64,000 nucleotides of DNA, from positions 62,001-126,000 of the forward strand of contig CAZVYY010000003.1 of the NCBI GenBank assembly GCA_964630775.1, written 5' to 3'. Source of the DNA: Anaeroglomus sp964630775 (GTDB lineage Bacteria; Planctomycetota; Phycisphaerae; Sedimentisphaerales; Anaerohalosphaeraceae). The notes under the pieces are model-generated. The model saw only the letters and a program-made list of their open reading frames with translations, was not told where the DNA came from and did not search any database. The position numbers and the translations under genes were made by a program. How positions within the stretch are numbered: position 1 is the first letter of the stretch; each line of letters begins with the position of its first letter. Below are positions 53,428-62,963 of the stretch, one piece after another.

Positions 53428-54375
53428 ATGGCGGACATCTATGACAATATCATACAGGCAGTGGGCAGAACCCCGCTGGTAAAAATCAATAAACTGATTC
53501 CCGGCGGCAGGGTGCTGGCCAAGCTGGAAAGCCGCAATCCGCTGGCTTCTGTCAAGGACCGCATTGGTGCGGCGATGATTGAGGCGGGGGAGCGGGCCGG
53601 AAAGATTAATAATAAAACCGTGATTATTGAGCCGACCAGCGGCAATACCGGTATTGCTCTGGCTTTTGTCTGCGCGGTCAAGGGGTATCGGCTGTTTCTG
53701 ACGATGCCCGAGTCGATGAGTATTGAGCGTCGTAAAGTGCTCAAGGCGCTCGGTGCGGAATTGATATTGACCCCGGCCGCCGGCGGGATGAAAGGGGCTG
53801 TCGCTGCCGCACTGGAAGTTGCCTCCGCCGAAACCAATTCCTTCGTGCCGCAGCAATTTGAAAATCCCGCCAATCCCGAGGCCCATCGACGCACGACCGC
53901 CGAGGAGATCTGGGCGGATACCCAGGGCAAAGTCGATATGGTGGTCTCCGGCGTCGGTACCGGCGGAACGATTACCGGGATTGCCGAGGTCATTAAATCA
54001 CGCAATCCTGCATTCAAAGCGATTGCCGTCGAGCCGGCCCAGAGTCCCGTCCTGACCCAGACCCTGACCGGCCAGGAAGTCAAACCCGGCCCGCACAAGA
54101 TACAGGGGATTGGCGCCGGATTTGTTCCCAAGACCCTGAATCTCAAGATCGTCGATGAGGTGGTCACGGTAGATCAGGATGAAGCTATTGACTGGGCACG
54201 GCGGGCGGCCAAACTCGAAGGGTTGTTTGTCGGTATCTCCTCCGGTGCGGCGCTGCGTGCGGCGGATATTGTTGCGTCCCGGCCGGAAAACAAAGACAAG
54301 ACCATTGTGGTTATTACACCCAGCTTCGGTGAGCGGTATTTATCCTCAGCTCTGTTTGCCGACATTGTTGCCTGA
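53428..54375 (+). CDS. cysK: cysteine synthase A
   Basis: 315 residues, a PLP enzyme joining O-acetylserine and sulfide to cysteine. The PLP lysine is Lys43 in NPLASVKDRIGAAM; PTSGNTGIALAF binds the substrate, GTGGTITGIAEV the phosphate, and GISSGAAL the PLP ring. AAAGGAAAGGA precedes the start. It follows the sulfate transporter, with the cystathionine enzyme next. Confidence 0.96.
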   Translation: MADIYDNIIQAVGRTPLVKINKLIPGGRVLAKLESRNPLASVKDRIGAAMIEAGERAGKINNKTVIIEPTSGNTGIALAFVCAVKGYRLFLTMPESMSIERRKVLKALGAELILTPAAGGMKGAVAAALEVASAETNSFVPQQFENPANPEAHRRTTAEEIWADTQGKVDMVVSGVGTGGTITGIAEVIKSRNPAFKAIAVEPAQSPVLTQTLTGQEVKPGPHKIQGIGAGFVPKTLNLKIVDEVVTVDQDEAIDWARRAAKLEGLFVGISSGAALRAADIVASRPENKDKTIVVITPSFGERYLSSALFADIVA

Positions 54376-54409
54376 TTTCGGGCGAAATAAAACCGTTTAC
54401 GGAGAAACT

Positions 54410-55561
54410 ATGAAATTTGCAACCAAAGCGATTCGGACCGGTCAGGAGCCGGACCCGACTACGGGGTCAGTTATTGTCCCGATTTACCAGAGTGCCAATT
54501 TTGTGTTCAAGGATGTCGGCAAGCCCAGCGCCTTTGAATATTCCCGCAGCGGCAATCCCACGCGGGCGGCGTATGAAAAATGCCTTGCGGCCCTGGAAGA
54601 AGGGCAGTATGGACTGGCGTTCAGCTCGGGGATGGCGGCGGTGGATGCAGCCATTTCGATTCTGCGGCCCGGGGACCACATTGTCTCGTCGGAAAATATC
54701 TACGGCGGGACGTTTCGCCTGTTTGAAAATGTGGCGGTCCCTCGCGGCATCCGTGTTACGTATGTCGATGGCACCCGGCCGGAAGCATTTGAGGCGGCGA
54801 TTGAAACAAATACGAAGATGATATGGATCGAAACGCCCGCTAATCCGCTGCTGCAACTGGTGGATGTCCGGGCGGTGGTCGCCATTGCCCGCAGGCATCG
54901 GATTCTGGTGGCGGCAGATAATACCTTCTCATCCCCGTATTTTCAGCGTCCCCTGACGCAGGGGGTGGATGTGGTGATTCACAGCACGACCAAATATATC
55001 GGCGGCCATTCGGATGTCATCGGCGGGGCGCTGGTGACAAAAGACCCGGCCCTGCACGCCAAATATGCCTTTTATCAGAATGCGGTGGGGGCCGTGCCGG
55101 GGGCGTTTGATTGCTGGCTAAGCCTTCGCGGCATCAAAACCCTTGCTGTGCGGATGCGAAAGCATGAAGAAAACGCCAATCAGATAGCCGGGTGGCTGGC
55201 CGGCCATCCCAAAGCTGCCGGCGTAATCTATCCGGGCCTGAAAAGTCATCCCCAGCACGCGCTTGCCAAATCGCAGATGGAAGGTTTTGGCGCCATGATT
55301 ACCTTCCAGTTGCCCGGCGGCCTGAAGGCGGTGGAATCCTTTGTCAAGGGGCTTGAAGTCTTCCTGTTTGCCGAAAGTCTGGGCGGGGTGGAATCGCTGG
55401 TCTGCCATCCGTGGACGATGAGCCACGGCGTGATGAGTCCCGAGGAAAAGAAAAAAATCGGCATTACCGAAGGCACCATCCGCCTGTCCATTGGCATCGA
55501 AGATGTGGAGGATTTGATTGCCGACCTGGAGCGGGCGTTAAGTCGGGTGCATCCTTGTTAA
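54410..55561 (+). CDS. cystathionine gamma-synthase/lyase family PLP enzyme
   Basis: About 383 residues of the Cys/Met metabolism family. The PLP lysine is Lys195 in HSTTKYIGGHSD; YSRSGNPTRAAYEKCLAALE, GLAFSSGMAAVDA and IWIETPANPLL are family motifs. It may make cystathionine from a homoserine ester (MetB) or break it to cysteine (MetC/CGL); with cysK beside it, both directions of transsulfuration are possible. The ATG at 54410 follows GGAGAAA; a longer frame beginning at 54179 only overlaps cysK and is rejected. Confidence 0.9.
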   Translation: MKFATKAIRTGQEPDPTTGSVIVPIYQSANFVFKDVGKPSAFEYSRSGNPTRAAYEKCLAALEEGQYGLAFSSGMAAVDAAISILRPGDHIVSSENIYGGTFRLFENVAVPRGIRVTYVDGTRPEAFEAAIETNTKMIWIETPANPLLQLVDVRAVVAIARRHRILVAADNTFSSPYFQRPLTQGVDVVIHSTTKYIGGHSDVIGGALVTKDPALHAKYAFYQNAVGAVPGAFDCWLSLRGIKTLAVRMRKHEENANQIAGWLAGHPKAAGVIYPGLKSHPQHALAKSQMEGFGAMITFQLPGGLKAVESFVKGLEVFLFAESLGGVESLVCHPWTMSHGVMSPEEKKKIGITEGTIRLSIGIEDVEDLIADLERALSRVHPC

Positions 55562-55597
55562 ATATAAGGTGTAATCCATTATTTTCTTCGCATAGTT

Positions 55598-55969
55598 TTG
55601 ACATTTTATTGGAAATGCCGCCGCAAAAATAAAAAAGGCCTTGACTATCGTTCTGATGACCTGTCCATGGTACCTGAAAAGATGTTGTTTTATAAAAAGG
55701 ACAACATCGTTTATGACTATGCCATCCTCGAATATGTTCCTGATGATTCCGGCCCGTTAGCTGACAGGAAATACAAAGAGAATATTCGCCTGGATGGCCG
55801 TCGAGCCTGCCCGCCGGAAGACTGCGGAGGGCCATGGGGGTATTCAGAAATCTTAGAGACAATGAAGGGAAAGAATAGCAAGAAAAAGAAAGAACTGGTT
55901 GATTGGCTCGGGTATGAATTTGATCCCGAAGAATTCCATGCCGACGAGGTCAATGACCTGCTACAATAA
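55598..55969 (+). CDS. truncated plasmid pRiA4b ORF-3-like protein
   Basis: 123 residues. The C-terminal signature of the family is clear: RRACPPEDCGGPWGYSEILE, then DWLGYEFDPEEFHADEVNDLL. The N-terminal half of the usual about 180-residue fold, with its YDFGD-type strand, is missing or diverged (only VYDYAILEYVPDDSG remains). No good start or ribosome binding site was seen. It is probably a degraded remnant of a mobile-element-associated gene. Confidence 0.7.
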   Translation: MTFYWKCRRKNKKGLDYRSDDLSMVPEKMLFYKKDNIVYDYAILEYVPDDSGPLADRKYKENIRLDGRRACPPEDCGGPWGYSEILETMKGKNSKKKKELVDWLGYEFDPEEFHADEVNDLLQ

Positions 55970-56792
55970 TCCGAGGAGAAAACAGGGACGGTTAGGGATT
56001 GCGATTCCTGAACTGGACTTTTGCGAAAATGCTTACAATATCGCAAAAAACAAGCGAGACCGACAAATTCTGCATTTTGCGGTTTCGCAAAAACGGTGGC
56101 TGCACCCCGGCAACGCCAGGGTCGGAAGGCTGCTCCATAAGGCAAGGGTCGTCGTGCCAGATAGCTCGTTTGTGCCTGGAAACGCCTATAATCCTTGTTA
56201 TTTGCCGCATTTGCATTAAAATGGCTGGTCGGCCTTTTGTCTGCGTGAAACAACTCTGGATCAGCCTTAGCGGGATTCTTATGCAGGTTCCTGTTGTTTT
56301 ATCGGTGCTGTAGGTCATATAACATAAACATATTCAATTTTACAAAACTCCAGTTATATACTCAGTATAGATGTTTATCCCTCATCATGGTTTTGGGGTC
56401 CGGTGGATATCGGATAAGTTATTCGGGCATATATTTTAGCGATGCTACGGATAGTATCTGTAGTAAAAGGGTGAAACTATATCGCAATATGCCAGATTGT
56501 AAGTCGATGGCCGGATTTATGTTTTCTTTGGGTGTTTTTTGAGGCCGACGAGGTGATTTTTATTAAAATTCATCTGATTTTAGCTTGATTTTCACATTTT
56601 ACTTATGATATGATAGATAACCTGTTTAACTTTGGGGCGGGGCAATCGCTATCTAATTTCACCCACTTTGACGTATTAAGGTGAAAGGTGTTAATTGATA
56701 TGGTGGTTGATTTGTTAGTTTAAAACAGAATAAAGCAGAGTCAGAAACAGTTGTATAAATAAAAAAATTGAGATGATGAGCAGTTAAGAACT
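55970..56792. other. gene-free stretch with inverted repeats, upstream of fusA
   Basis: Inverted arms TTTTGCGAAA (56019-56028) and TTTCGCAAAA (56083-56092) are a perfect pair; TTTTGCG/CGCAAAA around GTTT also folds locally at 56076-56092. A GC-rich segment with GCCAGGGTCGGAAGG and TAAGGC follows near 56114-56150. The stretch may be a repeat element or an RNA, but no family could be assigned. From 56560 on it is AT-rich and holds the fusA leader. Confidence 0.4.
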
Positions 56793-58889
56793 ATGGAAAA
56801 GATCAGTAAAATCAGAAACATTGGAATATCGGCGCACATTGATTCGGGAAAAACCACACTCAGTGAGCGTATCTTATATTATGCCGGCCGGATTCACCGG
56901 ATGAACGAGGTCAAAGGCGATGGCGCCGGAGCCACGATGGACTTCATGGAACTGGAGCGTGAACGCGGCATCACCATTACCTCGGCGGCGACACAGGTGG
57001 TCTGGGACGACAAGGTCATCAACCTGATTGATACGCCCGGCCACGTGGATTTCACGGTGGAAGTGGAGCGTTCGCTGCGCGTGCTGGACGGGGCGATTAT
57101 GGTGCTCTGTTCGGTGGGCGGGGTGCAGAGCCAGTCGTTTACCGTGGACCAGCAGATGAAGCGATACCGTGTCCCGCGCATTGCATTTATCAACAAGATG
57201 GACCGTACCGGTGCCGACCCCGAACGCGTTCGCCGGGATATTCGTGAAAAGCTGGGCCTCAATGCCGTGGCGATTCAGCTCAATATGGGCGAAGGCGATC
57301 AATTTGTCGGTTTAATCGACCTGATTACCATGGAAGCGGTGACGTTTGAAGGCGATAACGGCGAAGATATCATTCGCGGACCGATTCCGGATGCCTATAA
57401 GGATTCCGCTGTGGTTGCCCGCCATGAGATGCTTGAAGCGCTGAGCATGTTCAATGATGAGATGATGGAATTGCTTCTGGAAGACAAGGACGTCAGTGTT
57501 GAGATGATTCGCCAGACCATCCGTGAGGCGACGATTAATCGGGATATCGTGCCGGTGATGATGGGGTCTGCGTTCAAGAATAAAGGCGTTCAGTTGCTGA
57601 TGGATGCGGTCAGCTATTACCTGCCCAGCCCGCTGGATCGGTGCAGCTTTGCCCGCGACCATGACAACGATGGTACCGAAACCCCGCTTGCCAGCGATCC
57701 GGAAGCGCCGCTGGTGGCGATGATTTTCAAGATTGTGGACGAAACCTACGGTCAGCTCAGCTATACCCGCGTGTATCAGGGCCGGATTCTGAAGGGCCAG
57801 CATTACCGCAATGCCCGTACCAACAAGATGCAGCGTATTGGCCGTATTGTGCGGATGCACGCCAATGACCGCGAGGATATTTCGGATGCCGGCCCGGGCG
57901 ACATTGTCGCTCTGCTGGGTCTGGATTGTGCCAGCGGTGATACGATTTGCGGCGAAGGTGTCAATTATTCGCTGGAAAGCATTTATGTGGCTGACCCGGT
58001 GATCAGTCTGTCGATTACCCCGGCCAGCAATGCCGACCAGGAACGGATGGCCAAGGCCCTGAACCGGTTTATGAAAGAAGACCCGACGTTCCGTGTTTCG
58101 ACCGACCCGGAGACCGGCCAGACGATTATTGCCGGCATGGGCGAACTGCACCTGGATGTGTATTGCGAGCGGATGCGTCGTGAATATAAAGCCGATGTTG
58201 TGGTGGGTGCTCCCAATGTCAGCTACCGCGAGGCCCCGACGACTGAATCGACCTTTGATTACAAGCACAAGAAGCAGACCGGCGGTTCGGGCCAGTATGC
58301 CCATGTGGTCGGACGGCTGATACCGCTGCCCTCGGATGCGGAAACGACTTACGAGTTTGAAGACAATATCGTCAGCGGACGCATTCCGGGCGAATATATT
58401 CCTGCGGTCAACAAGGGATTCCAGGCAGCGATGAAAAAAGGCCCGTTGGCCGGTTATGAAATTGTCGGCTGCAAGATGTGCCTGGATGATGGTTCCTATC
58501 ATGCGGTGGACTCCAGCGAAATGGCGTTCCGCATCGCCGCCCGTGATGCCTTTATCGAGGCGTTCCGCAAGGCGCGTCCGTGCCTGCTGGAGCCGATTAT
58601 GAAGGTTGAAGTGGAGACGCCCAGCGATTACCAGGGATCGATTGTCGGCGATTTGAATGCCCGTCGCGGCATTATTATGGGGGCTGATAACCGCGGCAAT
58701 GTGACGGTGATTACCGCCGAGGTGCCGCTGGCCAACATGTTCGGGTATGCCACGATTGTTCGCGGGATGAGCAAGGGCATGGCCACTTTCTCGATGGAAA
58801 TGTGCCGGTATGCCCCGGTTCCCAATAAGCTGGCTGAAGAAATCATTCTTCGCCGCCGCGAGAACGAAAAACAGGCGGCTCAGAAGTAA
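56793..58889 (+). CDS. fusA: elongation factor G, spirochaete/planctomycete (mitochondrial EF-G1-like) type
   Basis: 698 residues. The GTPase P-loop is AHIDSGKTTLSER (His15-Thr22), with DTPGHVDFTVEVERSLRVLD and NKMDRTGADPERV as G3 and G4. Domains II to V follow, with YAPVPNKLAEEI near the C-terminus. Canonical EF-G has HIDAGKTT; the HIDSGKTT form is that of the spd/mtEFG1 group, which drives translocation in these bacteria. It stands alone rather than in the str operon and has a strong terminator behind it. Confidence 0.94.
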   Translation: MEKISKIRNIGISAHIDSGKTTLSERILYYAGRIHRMNEVKGDGAGATMDFMELERERGITITSAATQVVWDDKVINLIDTPGHVDFTVEVERSLRVLDGAIMVLCSVGGVQSQSFTVDQQMKRYRVPRIAFINKMDRTGADPERVRRDIREKLGLNAVAIQLNMGEGDQFVGLIDLITMEAVTFEGDNGEDIIRGPIPDAYKDSAVVARHEMLEALSMFNDEMMELLLEDKDVSVEMIRQTIREATINRDIVPVMMGSAFKNKGVQLLMDAVSYYLPSPLDRCSFARDHDNDGTETPLASDPEAPLVAMIFKIVDETYGQLSYTRVYQGRILKGQHYRNARTNKMQRIGRIVRMHANDREDISDAGPGDIVALLGLDCASGDTICGEGVNYSLESIYVADPVISLSITPASNADQERMAKALNRFMKEDPTFRVSTDPETGQTIIAGMGELHLDVYCERMRREYKADVVVGAPNVSYREAPTTESTFDYKHKKQTGGSGQYAHVVGRLIPLPSDAETTYEFEDNIVSGRIPGEYIPAVNKGFQAAMKKGPLAGYEIVGCKMCLDDGSYHAVDSSEMAFRIAARDAFIEAFRKARPCLLEPIMKVEVETPSDYQGSIVGDLNARRGIIMGADNRGNVTVITAEVPLANMFGYATIVRGMSKGMATFSMEMCRYAPVPNKLAEEIILRRRENEKQAAQK

Positions 58890-58918
58890 ACCTGCCAGCT
58901 TTATTGCGAGGTATTTTC

Positions 58919-58953
58919 AAGCGGTTTCGCCCAGCGGCGGGACCGCTTTTTTT
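58919..58953 (+). terminator. rho-independent terminator of fusA
   Basis: Outer arms AAGCGGT (58919-58925) and ACCGCTT (58942-58948) with an inner CGCC/GGCG stem, followed by TTTTT. Confidence 0.9.
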
Positions 58954-59155
58954 GTTGTTTTTGGGGGCGGCCTGCCGGTTGGGACAAGTCTTTTTTTATG
59001 GGGTCAAAATTTAGCCCGGAATATCCCTGACAGGCGTTAAAAGGCTTTGACAAAAAGAGCTTTTGACGGTACATTGAACGATTCTAAAACAGGGAAGAAA
59101 TCTGTTTTGAACGGTTCGACTATTGGATATATAAGCTATTTCACATAAGGGACTT

Positions 59156-61714
59156 ATGGACGAGACAAATCAGGAACAGCAGGAGCCGCAGGCGGTAGAG
59201 CGGATCGAGCCGATTCAGATTGTGGACGAAATGAAAACGTCGTATCTGAATTATGCGATGAGTGTGCTGGTGGCACGGGCGCTGCCGGACGTGCGCGACG
59301 GCCTGAAACCCTCCCAGCGGCGTATTCTGGTGGCCATGAATGACCTGGGCCTGGGCCCTCGCAGCAAGCACAGAAAATGCGCCAAGATCGTCGGTGATAC
59401 GAGCGGTAATTACCATCCCCACGGGGATCAGGCCACATACGGCACGCTGGTTCGTATGGGGCAGGACTGGAATATGCGGACGACGCTGGTGGACCCGCAG
59501 GGCAACTTCGGCAGCATCGATAATGACCCGCCGGCGGCGATGCGTTATACCGAAGCCCGCATGACGGCCGCGGCGATGGACATGCTGGAAGATTTGAAGC
59601 AGGATACCGTCGATTTTGTCCCCAACTATGATGAAACCCGTACCGAGCCGACGGTTCTGCCGGCGAAATTTCCGAATCTGCTGGTCAACGGCGCCACGGG
59701 GATTGCCGTGGGTATGGCGACGAATATCGCCCCGCACAATGTGAGTGAAGTCTGCGAAGCACTGCTGCTGATGATTGATGATCCCAATTGCGGATTCAAG
59801 GATATTCTTGAAAAACTGCCCGGGCCGGATTTTCCGACCGGCGGCATCATCTGCGGCCGCAAGGGAATCGTGGATGCCTATGTCAGCGGCAAGGGTCATC
59901 TGCGGGTGCGGTGCAAGGCTCATGTCGAAAGTCCCAAAAAGGGACGAGAAAATATCGTCATCACCGAAATTCCCTATATGACCGTCAAGTCGGCGATTGT
60001 ATCCAAGATTGCCGACTGCGTGCACGAGGGACATATCGACGAAATCTCGGATGTGCGTGATGAATCCGACCGCCAGGGAATGCGGATTGTCGTGGAATTG
60101 AAGAAGGATATCGACAGCCAGGTCGTATTGAACAAGCTGTATCGGTTTACGCCGCTGCAGTCCACATTTGCCATTCAAAATGTCGCCCTGGTCAACAATC
60201 GTCCGGAAATGCTCAACATCAAGCAGATGCTGCAGTATTACATCGACCATCGTATTGTGGTCATCCAGCGGCGGACGCGGTTCCTGCTCAAAAAATACCG
60301 TCAGCGTGCTCACATTCTGGAAGGCCTGATTCTGGCGGTCAGCGATATTGACGAGATTATCAATCTGATCAAATCCTCGCCGGATGCGCCGACGGCCAAG
60401 GAACGGCTGATGAAAAAGCCGCTTCGGCTGGTTGAAAGCCAGACGCTGCGCAAGATTCTGCCGGAAGTGTTTGTTGAGGAAAAGAGCAAATCGGATCAGT
60501 TTTTGAGTTCTCAGCAGGCCGATGCGATTTTGACAATGCAGTTGCAGCGGCTGACCGGGCTGGAAATTGAAAAGCTGGCCAAGGAATACGCTGAGATATT
60601 CAAGCAGATTAACGAATGTGAAGAGCTGCTGGCCAGCCGCAAGCTGCAATTGGATATCATCAAGGCGGATCTGGAGGAAATCAAGAAGAAATACGCAACT
60701 TCGCGGCGGACGGAACTGGCCGGCGAAGAGGCCGAAGATATTAACATGGAAGACCTGATTGCCGACGAGGAGACGATCGTTACGATTTCTCATGCCGGGT
60801 ATATCAAACGAACGCCGATGGATGCCTATAAAAAACAGGGACGCGGGGGCAAAGGCGTGATTGGCTCCGATACCAAGGAAGGCGATTTCCTGGAGCATCT
60901 GTTTGCGGCCTCGACACATGATTACCTGCTGTTCTTTACCAGCAAGGGCATCTGTCACTGGCTCAAGGTGTATAACATCCCCGAATTATCGCGGCAGAGC
61001 AAGGGACGCAATATCGTCAACCTGATTCAGATTGGTGCCGATGAAAAGATTACCTCCATACTGGCGGTGCGGGAATTCGATGACAAGCGCCAGTTGATGA
61101 TGGCCACAGCCAAAGGCAATGTCAAGAAAACCGTGCTGTCGGCCTACGGCAATCCCCGCAGCAGCGGCCTGATAGCGATTAAGCTGGAAGAGGGCGACAG
61201 CCTGATTGGCGCGGCCATCACCAGCGGGCAGGATGAAGTGATTCTGGGGACTGCCGACGGCATGGCGATTCGATTCCATGAAGAACAGGTGCGTTCCATG
61301 GGACGCGCCAGCATCGGCGTTGTCGGCATCAAGCTGCGCCAGGGTGATGAAGTCGTGTCGATGGTGATTGTCGAACAGGGGGCGTCGCTGCTGACGGTCT
61401 GCGAAAAAGGCTACGGCAAACGCACCGACCTGGATGATTATCGTCCGCAGAATCGTGGCGGGCTGGGCCTGATCAACATCAAGACCACCGAACGCAACGG
61501 GCGCGTGGTGGCGATTAAAACGGTACATGACAACGATGAGCTGATGCTGATTACCGCCAATGGCATGATTATCCGCACCGGGCTGGAACAGGTTCGAGAA
61601 ATCGGGCGCAATACCGCCGGCGTGCGAATGATTCGCATGGATGATGATGACAAGCTGGTCGCAGCGGAACGATTGATCGTGGAAGACGACGGGTCCGACA
61701 AGGTTGAGGACTGA
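59156..61714 (+). CDS. gyrA: DNA gyrase subunit A
   Basis: 852 residues. The cleavage Tyr131 is in AAMRYTEARM; the breakage-reunion domain runs to about 520, followed by the beta-pinwheel with the gyrase-box-like QGRGGKG (about 561-567). GyrA with GyrB introduces negative supercoils. In the quinolone-resistance region the sequence is HPHGDQATYGTLVRM: Gln92 and Gly96 replace E. coli Ser83 and Asp87. It precedes holA by 26 bases and is probably co-transcribed with it. Confidence 0.95.
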   Translation: MDETNQEQQEPQAVERIEPIQIVDEMKTSYLNYAMSVLVARALPDVRDGLKPSQRRILVAMNDLGLGPRSKHRKCAKIVGDTSGNYHPHGDQATYGTLVRMGQDWNMRTTLVDPQGNFGSIDNDPPAAMRYTEARMTAAAMDMLEDLKQDTVDFVPNYDETRTEPTVLPAKFPNLLVNGATGIAVGMATNIAPHNVSEVCEALLLMIDDPNCGFKDILEKLPGPDFPTGGIICGRKGIVDAYVSGKGHLRVRCKAHVESPKKGRENIVITEIPYMTVKSAIVSKIADCVHEGHIDEISDVRDESDRQGMRIVVELKKDIDSQVVLNKLYRFTPLQSTFAIQNVALVNNRPEMLNIKQMLQYYIDHRIVVIQRRTRFLLKKYRQRAHILEGLILAVSDIDEIINLIKSSPDAPTAKERLMKKPLRLVESQTLRKILPEVFVEEKSKSDQFLSSQQADAILTMQLQRLTGLEIEKLAKEYAEIFKQINECEELLASRKLQLDIIKADLEEIKKKYATSRRTELAGEEAEDINMEDLIADEETIVTISHAGYIKRTPMDAYKKQGRGGKGVIGSDTKEGDFLEHLFAASTHDYLLFFTSKGICHWLKVYNIPELSRQSKGRNIVNLIQIGADEKITSILAVREFDDKRQLMMATAKGNVKKTVLSAYGNPRSSGLIAIKLEEGDSLIGAAITSGQDEVILGTADGMAIRFHEEQVRSMGRASIGVVGIKLRQGDEVVSMVIVEQGASLLTVCEKGYGKRTDLDDYRPQNRGGLGLINIKTTERNGRVVAIKTVHDNDELMLITANGMIIRTGLEQVREIGRNTAGVRMIRMDDDDKLVAAERLIVEDDGSDKVED

Positions 61715-61740
61715 TAACTATAGAGTGAACGATAAAATTT

Positions 61741-62751
61741 ATGGCAGCCAGGAAAACAGCACAACCCAAAGATACACCCTCGCCGGCGTTCAAGAGCCTG
61801 TATGTGATTGTGGGGCAGGATGCGTACTTAGTCGGCCAGGACGTGGAGAAACTGCTTTCGCGGCTTCTGGAGCCGGACCAGCGGGACATGGCGCTGTATC
61901 AGCCCGAGGCGGAAAAGGCCGATGGGGCGGAGGTGCTGGATGAATTGCGGACCCTGCCGTTTCTGGCGTCCCGGCGGGTGGTTTTGATTAAAGAGGCCGA
62001 ACCGTTTGTGACGGCCTATGCTGAACTGCTGGAAAAGTATCTGGACCATCCCAGTCCCACGGGGGTGTTGATCCTGACGGTCGGGACCTGGGACAGCCGC
62101 CGGAGATTGTCGAAGAAAGTAGCGGCGGACAATCGTGCAGAATTGATTGAAGTCGGCGAGATCAAGCCCTGGCACATGAGCGGATTTGCCTCAACCTGTG
62201 CCCAGGAGAAGGGCGTGCGGCTTGGACCCGGGGCGGCAGAGCTGATCGTGGAACTGATCGGCAACGAGCCGGGGCGTGTGGCGGCGGAAATTGATAAGCT
62301 GATTATGTTCAAGCATCCGGCCAAGATGATTACGGTGGAGGATGTGGAGGAATTGATCGGTGTCAGCCGGATGTTCGATGCATTTGAGGTGATTGAGAGC
62401 TTGTCCGGGCAGGATAAGGGAGTGGCGTTTGACCGACTGCGGCGGATGTTCCAGGCCAGCCGGGATGCTGAATATACGGTGATTGGGGCGTTTGCATTTC
62501 ATTTTCGCCGGCTGTTTCGCTGCAAGGCCCTGATTGAAAAGGGCGAATCGGAGCAGGCGGCCATGCTCAAAACCGGCGTGAAATTCCCGAAAATGCAGGA
62601 GAAATTCATCAAGCAGATTCGGCGGTTCAGCCTGCGTGATTTCGGGCAGTTTCTGGCGGAGCTTGGGGGGATGGATTATCAGGCCAAAACCGGACAGGGC
62701 GATATCCCGTCCAATATGGAGAAGTTTTTCCTGCGAATGATGAAGTCTTAG
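61741..62751 (+). CDS. holA: DNA polymerase III delta subunit
   Basis: 336 residues. HolA is the clamp-loader wrench that opens the sliding clamp. The N-terminal nucleotide-binding-like fold starts LYVIVGQDAYLVGQDVEKLL, with LRTLPFLASRRVVLIKEAE, and the C-terminal collar domain contains FQASRDAEYTVIGAFAFHFRRLFR. It follows gyrA closely. The last gene before the tRNA-Leu, it ends in a convergent arrangement with it. Confidence 0.93.
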   Translation: MAARKTAQPKDTPSPAFKSLYVIVGQDAYLVGQDVEKLLSRLLEPDQRDMALYQPEAEKADGAEVLDELRTLPFLASRRVVLIKEAEPFVTAYAELLEKYLDHPSPTGVLILTVGTWDSRRRLSKKVAADNRAELIEVGEIKPWHMSGFASTCAQEKGVRLGPGAAELIVELIGNEPGRVAAEIDKLIMFKHPAKMITVEDVEELIGVSRMFDAFEVIESLSGQDKGVAFDRLRRMFQASRDAEYTVIGAFAFHFRRLFRCKALIEKGESEQAAMLKTGVKFPKMQEKFIKQIRRFSLRDFGQFLAELGGMDYQAKTGQGDIPSNMEKFFLRMMKS

Positions 62752-62763
62752 CAGGTTAAAAAC

Positions 62764-62849
62764 TGCCCAGGACTGGATTTGAACCAGCACGAGGTGTAAT
62801 CCCCATCAGGCCCTCAACCTGACGCGTCTGCCAATTCCGCCACCTGGGC
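62764..62849 (-). tRNA. tRNA-Leu (anticodon GAG)
   Basis: 86 bases on the minus strand: acceptor GCCCAGG paired with CCTGGGC, discriminator A, anticodon arm TCAGG-TTGAGGG-CCTGA, long variable arm, T-arm loop TTCAAAT. CCA is not encoded. Confidence 0.95.
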
Positions 62850-62903
62850 TTAAAGATTTTGCAAGCGGGCCGTTTCCGGCCTAAACTTTACGACAGAACA
62901 ACT

Positions 62904-62931
62904 ATTATACTTGCCCCCCTTGATTTGGCAA
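62904..62931 (-). promoter_or_regulatory. promoter of tRNA-Leu
   Basis: On the minus strand TTGCCA (62926-62931), 16 bases, TATAAT (62904-62909), about 55 bases before the mature tRNA 5' end. Confidence 0.65.
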
Positions 62932-62963
62932 GCCTTTTTTGGGGGCATTCCGGAGAGAATGTG

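Noticed and set aside
54179..54409. 77-codon upstream extension of the cystathionine enzyme frame
   Set aside because: It overlaps the end of cysK and lacks a ribosome binding site, while the ATG at 54410 has GGAGAAA and family-like N-terminus.
56100..56170. Resemblance to the core of bacterial SRP RNA (GCCAGG...GGAAGG...TAAGGC)
   Set aside because: The required AGCA of the SRP core is replaced by CTGCT and the flanking long stem could not be built. A covariance-model search (Rfam RF00169) would settle it.
57312..58502. 396-residue open frame antisense to fusA
   Set aside because: It is a shadow of fusA with no ribosome binding site or recognisable domain.
59141..60958. 605-residue open frame on the strand opposite gyrA
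   Set aside because: It lies fully antisense to a clear gyrA with complete motifs, has no family motif itself, and such long antisense frames are expected in this codon usage.
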